In this document: in pieces, positions 6,656 through 15,899 of the stretch
Layout: every line of letters begins with the position of its first letter
How positions within the stretch are numbered: position 1 is the stretch's first letter
Virus record (IMG/VR): IMGVR_UViG_3300021197_001787
Coordinates: 1 to 64,000 of that record
Source: a virus
DNA: 64,000 nt
Direction: 5' to 3' (one strand)
Program-made: the position numbers and the translations under genes
Notes under the pieces: generated by a model
Told to the model about the DNA's origin: nothing
Seen by the model: the letters and a program-made list of their open reading frames with translations, nothing else
Databases searched by the model: none

Positions 6656-7209
6656 GCAGATTCTATGCTAAAACCGGCTTTAGCAATTATGATTGCGTCA
6701 GCTCTGTCATAAGATTCTGGTTTGGGATTTCCGTGCTTTGTATACTCAATTTTAAAGGCAGGTTCGTTTTCAAGTAAATGTTCAAGCACTACTACTTTTG
6801 CTTTTTGTCCTCTTGGGACTTTAATACCGGCTTGCTTTCTAGCCGAAGATGCACCAATGAATTTTGGTTTGATTTCAAATATTTCGTATAAAAGCCACGA
6901 AACTATTCCGTTAAAACGTGTCAGGGTTGAAAGAGTTTTTGCAGACGATTTGCCGCCCATAAACATATGAAGTGACTGTTCAATATAGATATGTTCTATT
7001 GGGTACTCTGAATTGCCGAAAGCCAATTTATCTTCGTTATTGCATTGATACATCTCAAATAAATCTAATAGCTTCTCTTTTATGGCTATAGTTTTATCAA
7101 AAACATCTTTATATTTGCGCAAATCAATTGAATCATAATTGACTATTTGGCCATCTGCCACAATTGCAAACCCAGTAATACTGGTACTAATATCTACGCC
7201 CAAAACCAT
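6652..7209 (-). CDS. RuvC-like Holliday junction resolvase
   Basis: A 185-residue RNase H-fold nuclease of the RuvC/phage resolvase type, expected to cleave branched DNA during recombination and before packaging. Acidic metal ligands are visible: D6 in VLGVDIST, E77 in IYIEQSL and D168/D171 in the closing YDRADAIIIA helix. This matches the D-E-D-D layout of the family. Its length is typical (about 160-190). The start ATG 7209 follows the previous stop by one base; the ribosome binding site is weak (AAGG), so coupling is likely. With the fused Mre11-Rad50 protein nearby it completes a recombination set. Confidence 0.87.
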   Translation of the reverse strand: MVLGVDISTSITGFAIVADGQIVNYDSIDLRKYKDVFDKTIAIKEKLLDLFEMYQCNNEDKLAFGNSEYPIEHIYIEQSLHMFMGGKSSAKTLSTLTRFNGIVSWLLYEIFEIKPKFIGASSARKQAGIKVPRGQKAKVVVLEHLLENEPAFKIEYTKHGNPKPESYDRADAIIIAKAGFSIESA

Positions 7210-7212
7210 TTT

Positions 7213-7557
7213 CTAAACCTTGTATTTTCGCCAGCTATATGATTTTCTATTATCTAAATAATTCGTGTTAAACATATGCGAGTAAGCCTCTTGTTCAAAG
7301 CGAATCCTACGATATGCTAATTCTTTATTTCGGAATTTTATATACCCTTTCAAGTAATCCCAACCATATAACATATAAAAGAATACCACAAAAAGTTCTT
7401 TTTGTTGAGCAATATGTATACTTTCGTGATTTAAGACATCCTCTGACATCTCCTCCCTACTAATGATGAAGGGGTATAAGGTTATGGCAACAATGTCCAC
7501 GACCCATGAGATGGTTTTGAGAAACTTCGGTGCGATTAATAATATAGGTACTTTCAT
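7213..7557 (-). CDS. Small putative zinc metallopeptidase-like protein (HExxH)
   Basis: A 114-residue protein with the zinc-protease motif H44-E45-S-I-H48 followed about 40 residues later by E88/E90 in RFEQEAY, which could supply the third ligand. Two hydrophobic stretches flank the motif (about 4-32 and 56-66), so it may be membrane-associated. Small proteins of this layout occur in many phages and are uncharacterised. Candidate roles are local proteolysis of tail or host envelope proteins, but activity is not shown by the motif alone. ATG 7557 overlaps the previous stop as ATGA. Confidence 0.65.
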   Translation of the reverse strand: MKVPILLIAPKFLKTISWVVDIVAITLYPFIISREEMSEDVLNHESIHIAQQKELFVVFFYMLYGWDYLKGYIKFRNKELAYRRIRFEQEAYSHMFNTNYLDNRKSYSWRKYKV

Positions 7558-8843
7558 ATATCCAGCTTTAATTTAAAAGAAATATCCTCTCCCTCTTCTT
7601 TAAGAATAGGGTTAGAGAGTGTTGCCACGCCCATCAAATTTTGATGCTCATCGTAAATGGCGACTCTAGAAATATATACTTGTCTTTTAAAATCAGAATT
7701 ATATCCCATATAACTCGATGATACCACATTAGCAATTAATTTGTTATTATTTTCTTGGTAAATAGTGGATGAAGAGATTGCCATTTTATCTTGACCATAC
7801 TTAATATACGTTGGGTTGTTGGAATAATTGACCTCACCTTTTTTTGCGTGAGCAAACATGGTTACAACTTGTGTGTCTGTTTGCCCTCTAAACGATAAAT
7901 TAAACGAAGCTGACACAAAGTTTCCGCCAGCAGTAGTTTGATTAACACCGTCTAGTGCACCAGCACCAAAATATACCCATCTAGGGTAATCGCTTGTTGA
8001 GTCATCTTTGATTGGTATGCTGTCCCCTTCAAGTTGCCAAGAACCAGTAAGCATTACAAAGCCCTCATCGTACATTATAACGCCGCCAACAGAACCAGAA
8101 CCAGTAGAGCCGGCCGGGGCAACCTGAATAAGCTCGCCATTTTGTTTAATATCTCTAAGCTCTCCTACCAGTGAGCCTGTGAAATACCACTTTAGCGAAA
8201 CTGTGCCGGGTTGAATTTTTGTGCCGTAAAATATGGATGGGATTGAAACAAGATTTATAATTTGATTGTCTTTGTCCCAATTCCACGCTAATGTTGGGTC
8301 AGGGTGCGAACCACTAGCGCGAACAAGATAGTGTTTACTAAGAGTAGAACCGTAAAAGTTTAATCTATTTTTGAGCGCAAAGTAAAAAGGGTGCAGTGGT
8401 GAACCGGTTGCAGTTCTAGTGCCGGTGTTGTCGTCAACAACAGTATCTCTTTGGCTTGGGTTAGCCATATAATAACGATGAATGGAGGCAGACATAGGAT
8501 AACTGCTCGTTATAATATCCCCATACACGAATTCATTGCTATAACTAGCGGGGCTAGCTGTTCGGAAACTAGCTTTCGCTGAATCTTTTGTTATGAATGG
8601 ATATATTGATTTTGCGGTAGAGGGTTTGCCAGGTGTTCCTCGATCTATGACACGATCAATATTGTACTCATATAAACTTATGTGGCCTTCTGGGACATTA
8701 TATACATCATGAGAAATAACGCCTGACTGTTCAGGGATGTTATTGTAAAACACGCGGCTATCAAAAACTAAGAACTCTACCCTAGGGTGAGCCCTCATAG
8801 TATTGATTATAATGTCTTTGTCCGTGAACTTCTTGAGGGACAT
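7554..8843 (-). CDS. Putative virion/tail protein, paralogue of the next upstream gene
   Basis: A 429-residue protein rich in Ser, Thr, Gly and Tyr, typical of phage fibre or baseplate decoration proteins. No enzyme motif is visible. The last 45 residues (VYISRVAIYDEHQNLMGVAT, then KLKLDI at the end) align with the last 45 of the gene at 8856-9971 (TVGMYSAAGELLATAKVSEP, then RVRLDY), so the two share a C-terminal domain. It is the last gene of the long tail module. ATG 8843 follows a GGAGGGG ribosome binding site. Confidence 0.7.
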   Translation of the reverse strand: MSLKKFTDKDIIINTMRAHPRVEFLVFDSRVFYNNIPEQSGVISHDVYNVPEGHISLYEYNIDRVIDRGTPGKPSTAKSIYPFITKDSAKASFRTASPASYSNEFVYGDIITSSYPMSASIHRYYMANPSQRDTVVDDNTGTRTATGSPLHPFYFALKNRLNFYGSTLSKHYLVRASGSHPDPTLAWNWDKDNQIINLVSIPSIFYGTKIQPGTVSLKWYFTGSLVGELRDIKQNGELIQVAPAGSTGSGSVGGVIMYDEGFVMLTGSWQLEGDSIPIKDDSTSDYPRWVYFGAGALDGVNQTTAGGNFVSASFNLSFRGQTDTQVVTMFAHAKKGEVNYSNNPTYIKYGQDKMAISSSTIYQENNNKLIANVVSSSYMGYNSDFKRQVYISRVAIYDEHQNLMGVATLSNPILKEEGEDISFKLKLDI

Positions 8844-8855
8844 AACCGCCCCTCC

Positions 8856-9971
8856 TTAGTAGTCCAACCTAACGCGGAGGGTTAATTCATTTGTTGGGTC
8901 TTTACGAAGGGGTTCAGACACCTTGGCAGTTGCAAGCAACTCGCCGGCGGCGCTATACATGCCAACTGTTGTAACATAGGAAATTGGAATATCGCTTCCA
9001 ATATTTTTAACCACAACTGCTCCACCAGATACATAGGTGGGGTTTGTACTATAGTTAAATTTGTTCCAAGGAACACGGCAGAAGAATATGTTTGAGTTAA
9101 TCTCTGTTGTGTTATTGAAAGCAATGTTCGTGATTCTATGACGTAATGCGTTACATGCGCCTGAGATAGAAGAGCCTGTAAGAGTCTGGCTGACCCCCTT
9201 AAGGTTCTGTACCAAATCGCCAATTTGTTGAGAAAAGATACCTTCTTCTGTAAGATCAACACCTGACGTTGATGTCTCAAGGCTATTCTTGAATATAGAA
9301 GCAGTTATAACAGCAATTCCAGCTTGATAGAAAATATTGCCCACACCGTTACCAGCAGGATCTTCCATCCCAACAGAACTTGTATAAAGAATACCATAGT
9401 CTCCGCCCAAAGCAGATGCGACTCCACCGGTAGAAGTAGCGTTGGAATCAGCCAGTGTCTTAACGGCGCCGGCGGTTACTGCATCTTCAATAGAGCCAGT
9501 AGCCAAAGTCATGCTAAAAGAGCCTTTCTTGATTTGATCTTTCGTCAACAATCTAGAAAAGTTTACGAAAAACACTTCAAGCATTTGATTACTGTTATCT
9601 GAGATATTTAAGTCAGCTTCAAATCTTTCGACGAACTCGCCGGTACCTTTACTATAGCCAAGTAAAACTTGCGTCATAGAATTGTACATGTTGATTTTCT
9701 TTGAATTTTGGATTGAATTGGAAGATGATAAAGGCGAAGCTTCGTCGTATCCCACTGTTAAATCAAAAATGTGGTTTGCAGAAGAACTTAAATATGGATA
9801 GTCATAAACAGACTGAAACTGGCCGTGGCTAAAGTTTTTAATATTCTCTTCAATGTACGAGCCTGTCTGGAACTTGTAAATTGTTCCAGTTATAGGAAGT
9901 GCTTCGTGAAGTAAAGTTTTAGTCGTGATGACGTCCGTACTTAAATTAAACGGTTGAAATTGATTAGGCAT
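8856..9971 (-). CDS. Putative virion/tail protein, paralogue of the gene at 7554-8843
   Basis: A 371-residue predicted structural protein. The N-terminal third is rich in Tyr, Ser and Asn; the middle (about 150-265) is Ala/Gly/Ser-rich; the C-terminal 45 residues match the neighbouring paralogue. The shared end domain may be the attachment or oligomerisation module, with the diverged front exposed. No catalytic motif is seen. GGAG lies about 8 nt before ATG 9971. Position directly after the 343-residue tail protein suggests a role at the outer tail, by inference. Confidence 0.7.
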   Translation of the reverse strand: MPNQFQPFNLSTDVITTKTLLHEALPITGTIYKFQTGSYIEENIKNFSHGQFQSVYDYPYLSSSANHIFDLTVGYDEASPLSSSNSIQNSKKINMYNSMTQVLLGYSKGTGEFVERFEADLNISDNSNQMLEVFFVNFSRLLTKDQIKKGSFSMTLATGSIEDAVTAGAVKTLADSNATSTGGVASALGGDYGILYTSSVGMEDPAGNGVGNIFYQAGIAVITASIFKNSLETSTSGVDLTEEGIFSQQIGDLVQNLKGVSQTLTGSSISGACNALRHRITNIAFNNTTEINSNIFFCRVPWNKFNYSTNPTYVSGGAVVVKNIGSDIPISYVTTVGMYSAAGELLATAKVSEPLRKDPTNELTLRVRLDY

Positions 9972-9983
9972 TAGGGAACTCCA

Positions 9984-11015
9984 TTATACTTTCCTTGTTA
10001 TTCTAATTGGGATGTGAACGGTGACGCCCGATGTTTTTCCAACAGCGTACACTGTCGTGTCTATATAATCGTAGGTGTTACCATCACCAAATAAATCTTG
10101 GCCGGTCTTTCCATGAAGGGCGTATTTGGCCGAACTTGAAATTAAATCTGTGTGTACATGAAAGTGCAAAAGTGCAATGACGCCGCTAGGTCCATTGATC
10201 ATAGAATAAACGTCGTTGCTGCTAGCACCGTCTTTCAGCGCCGAAACTTGTGTAACAATAGAGGGTACGATGGCTGTGCCATAATTTGCAACTCCAATCC
10301 TGTTAACACCGGGTCGTGCGACCTCACCTCGGGCGACCTGCAGGGTGGCTTCACCAGTTTCTGTAACACTCCACATGGAGGTACCCGGGTTAATACCGCC
10401 GACTCCTATTAAAAATCTTGTGTCCATTGATATGTCAAAGTTTGAGTCTAGGAGGCCCTGATCGGTTAGGAACGTTTGCTTGTTTGTACGGCCGACTGTA
10501 CGAGGTGGATCAGCATTAATAGAATCGATACCAGTTTCAATATAAATCGCGGTGGTCGCACTACCGGGAGTTTGATAATAAGTAGAGCCGGCATCACTGC
10601 CAAAATCTGTGTTGAGTGCACTCAATAGCGCAGCGCCCGTAGTGTCGCTAGAACCAATATAATAAACACTGCCGCTGGTTCTTTGAATGGAAGGACCTTC
10701 TACATCAATTGTCTTGTTCCACACTTTTAACGATGGCATATAAAGTAAATTCATATTACCGTTAAAACTAACCAAGCCATAATTGATATTGGCGTTTGAC
10801 GAAGCAAATGCCTCCAATACCGGTGTTTGTAAAATCTCTAAATCATAATATGCCGACCCCGAAGGGTGGTTTTTATTATAAATTCTATAATCAATCTCGT
10901 CGTCGCCCAATGCAAATTGAGTAATTCTAAAATTACCCTCTGCCATTCTCTTACGACCCAAATCTGTTAAAACAGCGTCAAGTACTATGTCGCCGCTATT
11001 GTCTAAAAAAGCCAT
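9984..11015 (-). CDS. Putative tail/fibre protein with LTxxGxxxLxxGNF N-terminal motif
   Basis: A 343-residue predicted structural protein. The N-terminus (VLTDLGRKRMAEGNFRITQF, then ALGDDEIDY) aligns with that of the gene at 19667-20701 (KLTSYGKHMLGRGNFKPTYY, then AFFDDNVVYD). Both therefore begin with the same module, probably an attachment domain to the baseplate or tail. The rest is beta-rich (alternating Ser/Thr/Gly/hydrophobic), ending in a VHIPIRITRKV strand. I know this N-terminal pattern from uncharacterised phage structural proteins only. AGAGGAAAATAG precedes ATG 11015. Confidence 0.72.
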   Translation of the reverse strand: MAFLDNSGDIVLDAVLTDLGRKRMAEGNFRITQFALGDDEIDYRIYNKNHPSGSAYYDLEILQTPVLEAFASSNANINYGLVSFNGNMNLLYMPSLKVWNKTIDVEGPSIQRTSGSVYYIGSSDTTGAALLSALNTDFGSDAGSTYYQTPGSATTAIYIETGIDSINADPPRTVGRTNKQTFLTDQGLLDSNFDISMDTRFLIGVGGINPGTSMWSVTETGEATLQVARGEVARPGVNRIGVANYGTAIVPSIVTQVSALKDGASSNDVYSMINGPSGVIALLHFHVHTDLISSSAKYALHGKTGQDLFGDGNTYDYIDTTVYAVGKTSGVTVHIPIRITRKV

Positions 11016-11031
11016 CTATTTTCCTCTCTCC

Positions 11032-11060
11032 TGATAAATAGTAGTGAAAATTGTTTATCA
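11032..11060. other. Intergenic hairpin overlapping a stop codon
   Basis: TGATAAA and TTTATCA form a 7-bp inverted repeat with a 15-base loop in the 42-base gap before the gene at 9984-11015. The outer arm includes the stop codon of the upstream gene. No T tract follows, so it is not a classical terminator; a processing or translation-control site is possible. Confidence 0.3.
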
Positions 11061-13766
11061 CCTTGTCAATTTGTAAGTAATGTTTAAATCAAATTTTTTG
11101 CCAGTCTTTTTGGAAGTCAATCTAATTTTAAACCTTTTGTCCCATAAATTCTCGTCGGCCAAGCCAACTTTAATCTTTTCTTTTTGACTATAAGCCGGTA
11201 AAGAATAATCAACCTCGCCATCATCAAATAACAAGTGTTGTAAATTAGGAACAATATTAATTAGTTTTTTAAACGATTTAGTTGTGTTAATAAATTTATC
11301 TTCAACTAAATTATATGGATATATAATATCAAAAATTGGATACAAATATCCGCCATCATTAATTAATTCAGCAACATATATAGGGCTGAAGTGGCCCGGC
11401 TCGTAACGTTCACTTAAAAATCTCATAGCGTAATAGTATTTTTTATTAGTTTTAATTGTATCATAATAAATAAAGTCTGTGAAGACCGGCATGTCTTTTA
11501 ATATTGCGCTTTGCTCACTGAGGCCTTCTCTATGTACAGCTATATCGGCTTTTCCTAAGTTATTGGCTAAATCTTGCATAAAAATATTTTTGTTTTCAAA
11601 GTCAGAATAACTTGTTGGTCTAATATCAGTTCGATAAATTTCAACATATCTGGCGCTCGCCACAGATTCAGATTCAACTTCTGAATTCTCTAAAAGGCTG
11701 TTGGAGACTAGGTATTCATTCTTGCCTTGCGTTTCTACAATAGTCATTGTGTTCGGGTAGGGCAAGTTTTCAAAAGTTCGATATTCTATATCAAAACCGA
11801 TGCGTTGTGAATTATCTTTAACACCAAACGGCTGCGCTGCAGCAGCATTGGCTGGATGATCCATGATTCTGATAGTTTTACTACCAATTGGTATTTCAAT
11901 AAGTTTTACTGATGGTTGTATAGACAGATTCATATCCGCAAGGTACTTATAGTTTTCGCTTGCGACTTGAGCATCAGTTGCAAAATCATTTTCAAGGGCG
12001 CGAGCAGCGCGACTGTCCTTTACTAATTTATTTTTGCGTTCATTTGTCTCAGGATCATAAAATTCAAGGCAATATAAAGCGTTTTGACCTTCAACGGTGA
12101 GATCTGATATTACTTTCGTAATTCTTAAATCACTAGCTTGGTATCTGAATCCATTAACAATAGTATATGCATAGATGTTATACGTGTATTCTTCTCCATA
12201 TTTAACTTGGGTGTCTAGGAATTCACTCATATTAAAATTAGTTGAATTAAATATATAGAAATTTTGCAGCACGTTCTGGGTATTGGAATCCCCAAGGGTC
12301 GGCCCACCAATTTTTTCAATACGAAACGCAATTGTTTCGGTATTTTTGGGTATTCTGGCGGATTCGTAATATGGGCTTTTAATTTGCTCTAAGTAAGTAT
12401 CATCATCAACGTAGTCGATGTAACTAGCTAAAGCATTTGTGCTGGCAATAGTGTTTAAGTGGCGATAATCACCCACCTTGTCGTACAGCGCTCGGCGGGA
12501 TAAAGTGTTCATGTTACCAACACAATAAAAATCATCAGTTTTACTAATATAATTTGTTCGCATATCGTTCAGAATGTCTCCCATATCAACTAAATTTAAA
12601 TCTAAATTATAAAATTTATTTGTTTCTTGTTGTGGGTTTATATGTTCAGTCTCTTGAACATTAAATGTAGCCATAGTCGGTGTTATATCAGATAAATTAT
12701 CAACAAAAACTTCTTTTAACGTTAATAAAAGCTTGCCAGAAGCATCATTCTCGGCAACATTGTCAGTAATATGGCCGCCGCCTAATGGCGGAAGTTTGAT
12801 TTTTGCGTACATAGGTAAAGCAGCTTTGTTTTTTTGCAACTCAGTAAACTGTTCTGACATTGATTCTTTATCAAACAAGATGTTCTTAAGTTTATTTTTA
12901 ACAGACGAGATTGTTGAAGAAGACAAGTTGGTTCTACCTATCCAATTGTGATATTTTTTTATGCCAAATGTTTCTGTCATAAACGAAAAAGTTGCAGGAG
13001 TAGAAGACATCATTTCAAGATAATCTTGATTGGTATTGAACAGATTTGTATATACATTTGCACCCCAATAACTTTCACGACTTACAAAATTAACCATGTC
13101 AGGGTTGCACTGTGAATATGCATACTCGTTTAAATCAACAGCTGGTTGTTCTTCAGAAGAATTGTATAAATCGTCGATTGAACTTACTGTTTGTAATATA
13201 TAACCGTTAGGAAGCAATAAGACATCATCTACATTAGCAGTCCAATCTTCATAATCTTTATAATAGTGGTTGTAGTCATAACTAATATCAAATTTTGAAA
13301 ACGAATCATAATTTTCAAGATTTGCTTGTCTCAATCTTAAAATATCAAACGGGATTTCATAGTTAAACCAATGATCAGCAAATTCTTCGCCAGTGTAAAT
13401 GCCACCATACGTTTGATTGTTAAATTCACCACCGGAAAGATACTTTTTCCAATGTTCGTCATTTTTAATTAATGCATTGTTCCCATATAATCTTATTGGA
13501 TATTTTATTATCGGCTGTACAACTTTAGAAGAATAAACTACATCTCTAATTACATTTTCGTCAAACTGATCTTTATGAACAAAATCAATGTATGGGTTTA
13601 AATCACTTGGATTTAATGAATCTGATTCTTGAATCTCATATTGCTGACCTCTTTGAGAAGAGCTAACGTTGTGCCAAGCACCCCCCAGGGCAGATTTTAA
13701 TGTATCGGATGAACCCGAAATAAGATTTGGATCTAAGATCTTAAGTTTTCTAGAATAATAACTCAT
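11058..13766 (-). CDS. Large putative tail protein with fibronectin-like stretches
   Basis: A 902-residue protein, Asn/Tyr/Asp-rich and probably structural. Two stretches (about 515-545, YGEEYTYNIYAYTIVNGFRY; and about 770-800, KKYYYAMRFLSERYEPGHFS) have the alternating Tyr-hydrophobic pattern of fibronectin type III or similar beta-sandwich strands. The C-terminus (KIRLTSKKTGKKFDLNITYK) is a basic beta strand. No enzyme motif and no assignable T4 homologue were seen. It overlaps the stop of the upstream gene (TGATG), consistent with coupled synthesis of stoichiometric tail parts. Confidence 0.72.
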   Translation of the reverse strand: MSYYSRKLKILDPNLISGSSDTLKSALGGAWHNVSSSQRGQQYEIQESDSLNPSDLNPYIDFVHKDQFDENVIRDVVYSSKVVQPIIKYPIRLYGNNALIKNDEHWKKYLSGGEFNNQTYGGIYTGEEFADHWFNYEIPFDILRLRQANLENYDSFSKFDISYDYNHYYKDYEDWTANVDDVLLLPNGYILQTVSSIDDLYNSSEEQPAVDLNEYAYSQCNPDMVNFVSRESYWGANVYTNLFNTNQDYLEMMSSTPATFSFMTETFGIKKYHNWIGRTNLSSSTISSVKNKLKNILFDKESMSEQFTELQKNKAALPMYAKIKLPPLGGGHITDNVAENDASGKLLLTLKEVFVDNLSDITPTMATFNVQETEHINPQQETNKFYNLDLNLVDMGDILNDMRTNYISKTDDFYCVGNMNTLSRRALYDKVGDYRHLNTIASTNALASYIDYVDDDTYLEQIKSPYYESARIPKNTETIAFRIEKIGGPTLGDSNTQNVLQNFYIFNSTNFNMSEFLDTQVKYGEEYTYNIYAYTIVNGFRYQASDLRITKVISDLTVEGQNALYCLEFYDPETNERKNKLVKDSRAARALENDFATDAQVASENYKYLADMNLSIQPSVKLIEIPIGSKTIRIMDHPANAAAAQPFGVKDNSQRIGFDIEYRTFENLPYPNTMTIVETQGKNEYLVSNSLLENSEVESESVASARYVEIYRTDIRPTSYSDFENKNIFMQDLANNLGKADIAVHREGLSEQSAILKDMPVFTDFIYYDTIKTNKKYYYAMRFLSERYEPGHFSPIYVAELINDGGYLYPIFDIIYPYNLVEDKFINTTKSFKKLINIVPNLQHLLFDDGEVDYSLPAYSQKEKIKVGLADENLWDKRFKIRLTSKKTGKKFDLNITYKLTR

Positions 13767-15202
13767 CAGTAACTACCTCCGCCACCGCCGCCGCCACCGC
13801 CGCCTGTGGTGCTACCGCCCATGCCACCACCCGTGGCGCCGCCGGTGTCGCCTGAAAAGGGCACTGATGTTACCGAGGTGTCACCGCCGTAACCAGTGTA
13901 ACGATCATCAACAAAACCACCCGATGGAAGCGAGGGGTCGGTGTACGACTCTCCTGAAAATGGGTCAACATGGCCCGATGGATAATAACCAGAAGTAGCG
14001 CGTTCTTCAGTAGTTGTGTCAAGCAATCTTTTGGTTACAACAGTGCTTTGTTGTACAGCAAGGTTAGTAGGAGTTATTTGTTCATTCGATAATTGATTCA
14101 TTTTAACAGTTTTGAATGTATACGCGCTCTCAATATAAGTTGACGTTAGAAATTGTGCCATTCCCATATAAATATTATTTAAAACAGTTCCCAAAAGAGG
14201 TGAAGAAGGAGATTTTCCAAATCGTCTCAAAAGGCCTTCTCGTTCTAGAATATTGTAGCTAATTTCAAACTCGTTTTCTCTAGCAACCTGTCTTGCTTTG
14301 TATACGGAAACTAATCTTGACTCATGATATTTGCTGAAAAGGCCTTGACTCTCGGTTAAGGAATCATCCTCAAAAAGTGTATATTCTTCTAAATCAATTT
14401 TTAATTTATCAATCATATATGAATCCCAGACAACCTCAAGAGAAAGTACTTCGCTAGCCTGACTGACTCGTTGGATCATCTCTTCTGTGTTTAATACAGC
14501 AATTACCGGAGTAAGGTTCGTCTCTCTAATTTCTCCGTAAAGTGGATCATAATAAGACCACCCAAAGTTGGTGGCCGATTCCACATAGTAGTGCCTATAA
14601 TCTTCGCCGTATTTTTCTATAAAATCGCGGCGTAAGGATAGGCCGCGGTTACCGTCTTGGGCTGCAGCTTTAGAAAATGGCATACAATATCTCACACCAT
14701 CTCTTGAGACGACTACAACACTTTTTTGTGTTGTGGGAGTGCCACCATCGGCTGTGTCATAGCCTGAATAGTTTTTGTGTTCACATTTCCAATATTCTCC
14801 GTATGGATCGGCATCGTTTGTTGATACTGAAACCATAATAGGTGGGTTTCCGATGGGGTAATAGGTTATAGCCATTTTAACATCGTTATTGGCCAGACTA
14901 TTATAGACTGTATTTTTAGTTGAGCCAATGGCAACCGAGCTATTTGTCCGGACGTCAAAAACTCCTAACAAGTCATCTGTTGACATTGCTACAAGTGGCG
15001 TAAATGTTTCAGTATTGTATCCAGTAATTGCATATGAACCTTGGCCCATTATATTTGTTGAAGACGGATCAGTCGTCATAACACCGGCCGCGGCACCGTA
15101 TTGAGCTTCGGCGACAGTCATTTCAGGACTGCTATCAATATCACCTGTTTGTAAGGTTAATGTTGCAAATGCTAAGCCGGTGTCTGTTGCTTCATCACCC
15201 AT
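13766..15202 (-). CDS. Putative tail protein with poly-glycine C-terminus
   Basis: A 478-residue predicted structural protein. Residues 1-150 are Ser/Thr-rich and beta-like, 180-370 contain charged helical stretches, and the last 25 residues are almost entirely glycine (about ten in a row before the final SY). Poly-Gly runs occur in some phage adhesins and fibre tips, where they pack as polyglycine II helices, or they can be flexible linkers; which applies here is unknown. The codons (GGC/GGT) form a simple-sequence tract that could vary in length. Start ATG 15202 has AGGG upstream. Confidence 0.72.
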   Translation of the reverse strand: MGDEATDTGLAFATLTLQTGDIDSSPEMTVAEAQYGAAAGVMTTDPSSTNIMGQGSYAITGYNTETFTPLVAMSTDDLLGVFDVRTNSSVAIGSTKNTVYNSLANNDVKMAITYYPIGNPPIMVSVSTNDADPYGEYWKCEHKNYSGYDTADGGTPTTQKSVVVVSRDGVRYCMPFSKAAAQDGNRGLSLRRDFIEKYGEDYRHYYVESATNFGWSYYDPLYGEIRETNLTPVIAVLNTEEMIQRVSQASEVLSLEVVWDSYMIDKLKIDLEEYTLFEDDSLTESQGLFSKYHESRLVSVYKARQVARENEFEISYNILEREGLLRRFGKSPSSPLLGTVLNNIYMGMAQFLTSTYIESAYTFKTVKMNQLSNEQITPTNLAVQQSTVVTKRLLDTTTEERATSGYYPSGHVDPFSGESYTDPSLPSGGFVDDRYTGYGGDTSVTSVPFSGDTGGATGGGMGGSTTGGGGGGGGGGSY

Positions 15203-15203
15203 A

Positions 15204-15857
15204 TTAAATACCCTGCTTGTTCATAATAATTTTAAACTGCGGATCCATGATCCTTGTGGAAATCATTTTTTGTTGTTTGATTATTTCATTTGTAAGTTTT
15301 ACAACATTTTTCTTGGAGACTTTTTCATTTCTTATCTTATGACCTCTTTCAAAATCCGTCATTCTATCATCAGGTTTAAAAATATTTGAAACTCCTCCTG
15401 ATATTTTAGATGGAGATAAATACATCTCATCTATTCTTACAAATTTTGTACTAGTGAGTTTTATATCTTGACTTTTTTTATCAAATATTTTAGCATTAGG
15501 TATCCTTGTCATGTCTGTTTCTACTTTTAATAAAGAAAAGTCAGCTTGTATTTTTGATCTGTTCATATCAGGCGAGCGAGGATTTGGCTGAACCATGACA
15601 TCCTGAATAACCCCAACTCCTAATGATGAAAGTATATCCATAGCATCATCTTTGGGCGAGTTGTCCAAGGAGGCAACACCTAAAATGCCTTTATCGGCGA
15701 ATAAATTGCGTGAATCTTTCAAATTTTGAACATTTTGATTTGCGCCGCCAGTTCTTTTGCAACCCGGAACATACGTTTTATTATAAGTTGCACCGGTGGT
15801 ACTGCCCACGTTTTTTTGGGCGCTTGAGAGTTGTTTCGCTGTTACTTGTCTTGGCAT
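15204..15857 (-). CDS. Hypothetical virion-associated protein
   Basis: A 217-residue basic protein of unknown function. The N-terminal half (to about 60) is Asn/Gln/Lys-rich and probably extended; the C-terminal half ends in a helical lysine-rich segment (about 165-217). It lies within the tail module between the 1259- and 478-residue genes, so a small connector or chaperone for tail proteins is plausible, but no homologue is recognised. AAGGA lies 6 nt before ATG 15857. Confidence 0.65.
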   Translation of the reverse strand: MPRQVTAKQLSSAQKNVGSTTGATYNKTYVPGCKRTGGANQNVQNLKDSRNLFADKGILGVASLDNSPKDDAMDILSSLGVGVIQDVMVQPNPRSPDMNRSKIQADFSLLKVETDMTRIPNAKIFDKKSQDIKLTSTKFVRIDEMYLSPSKISGGVSNIFKPDDRMTDFERGHKIRNEKVSKKNVVKLTNEIIKQQKMISTRIMDPQFKIIMNKQGI

Positions 15858-15899
15858 AATAATCCTTATTTAATTAGTAGTCTGTAAGGTTTCTGTGTC

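Noticed and set aside
13769-13850. Triplet repeat considered as a CRISPR or tandem-repeat element
   Set aside because: It is an in-frame glycine codon run at the end of a coding sequence with no spacers.
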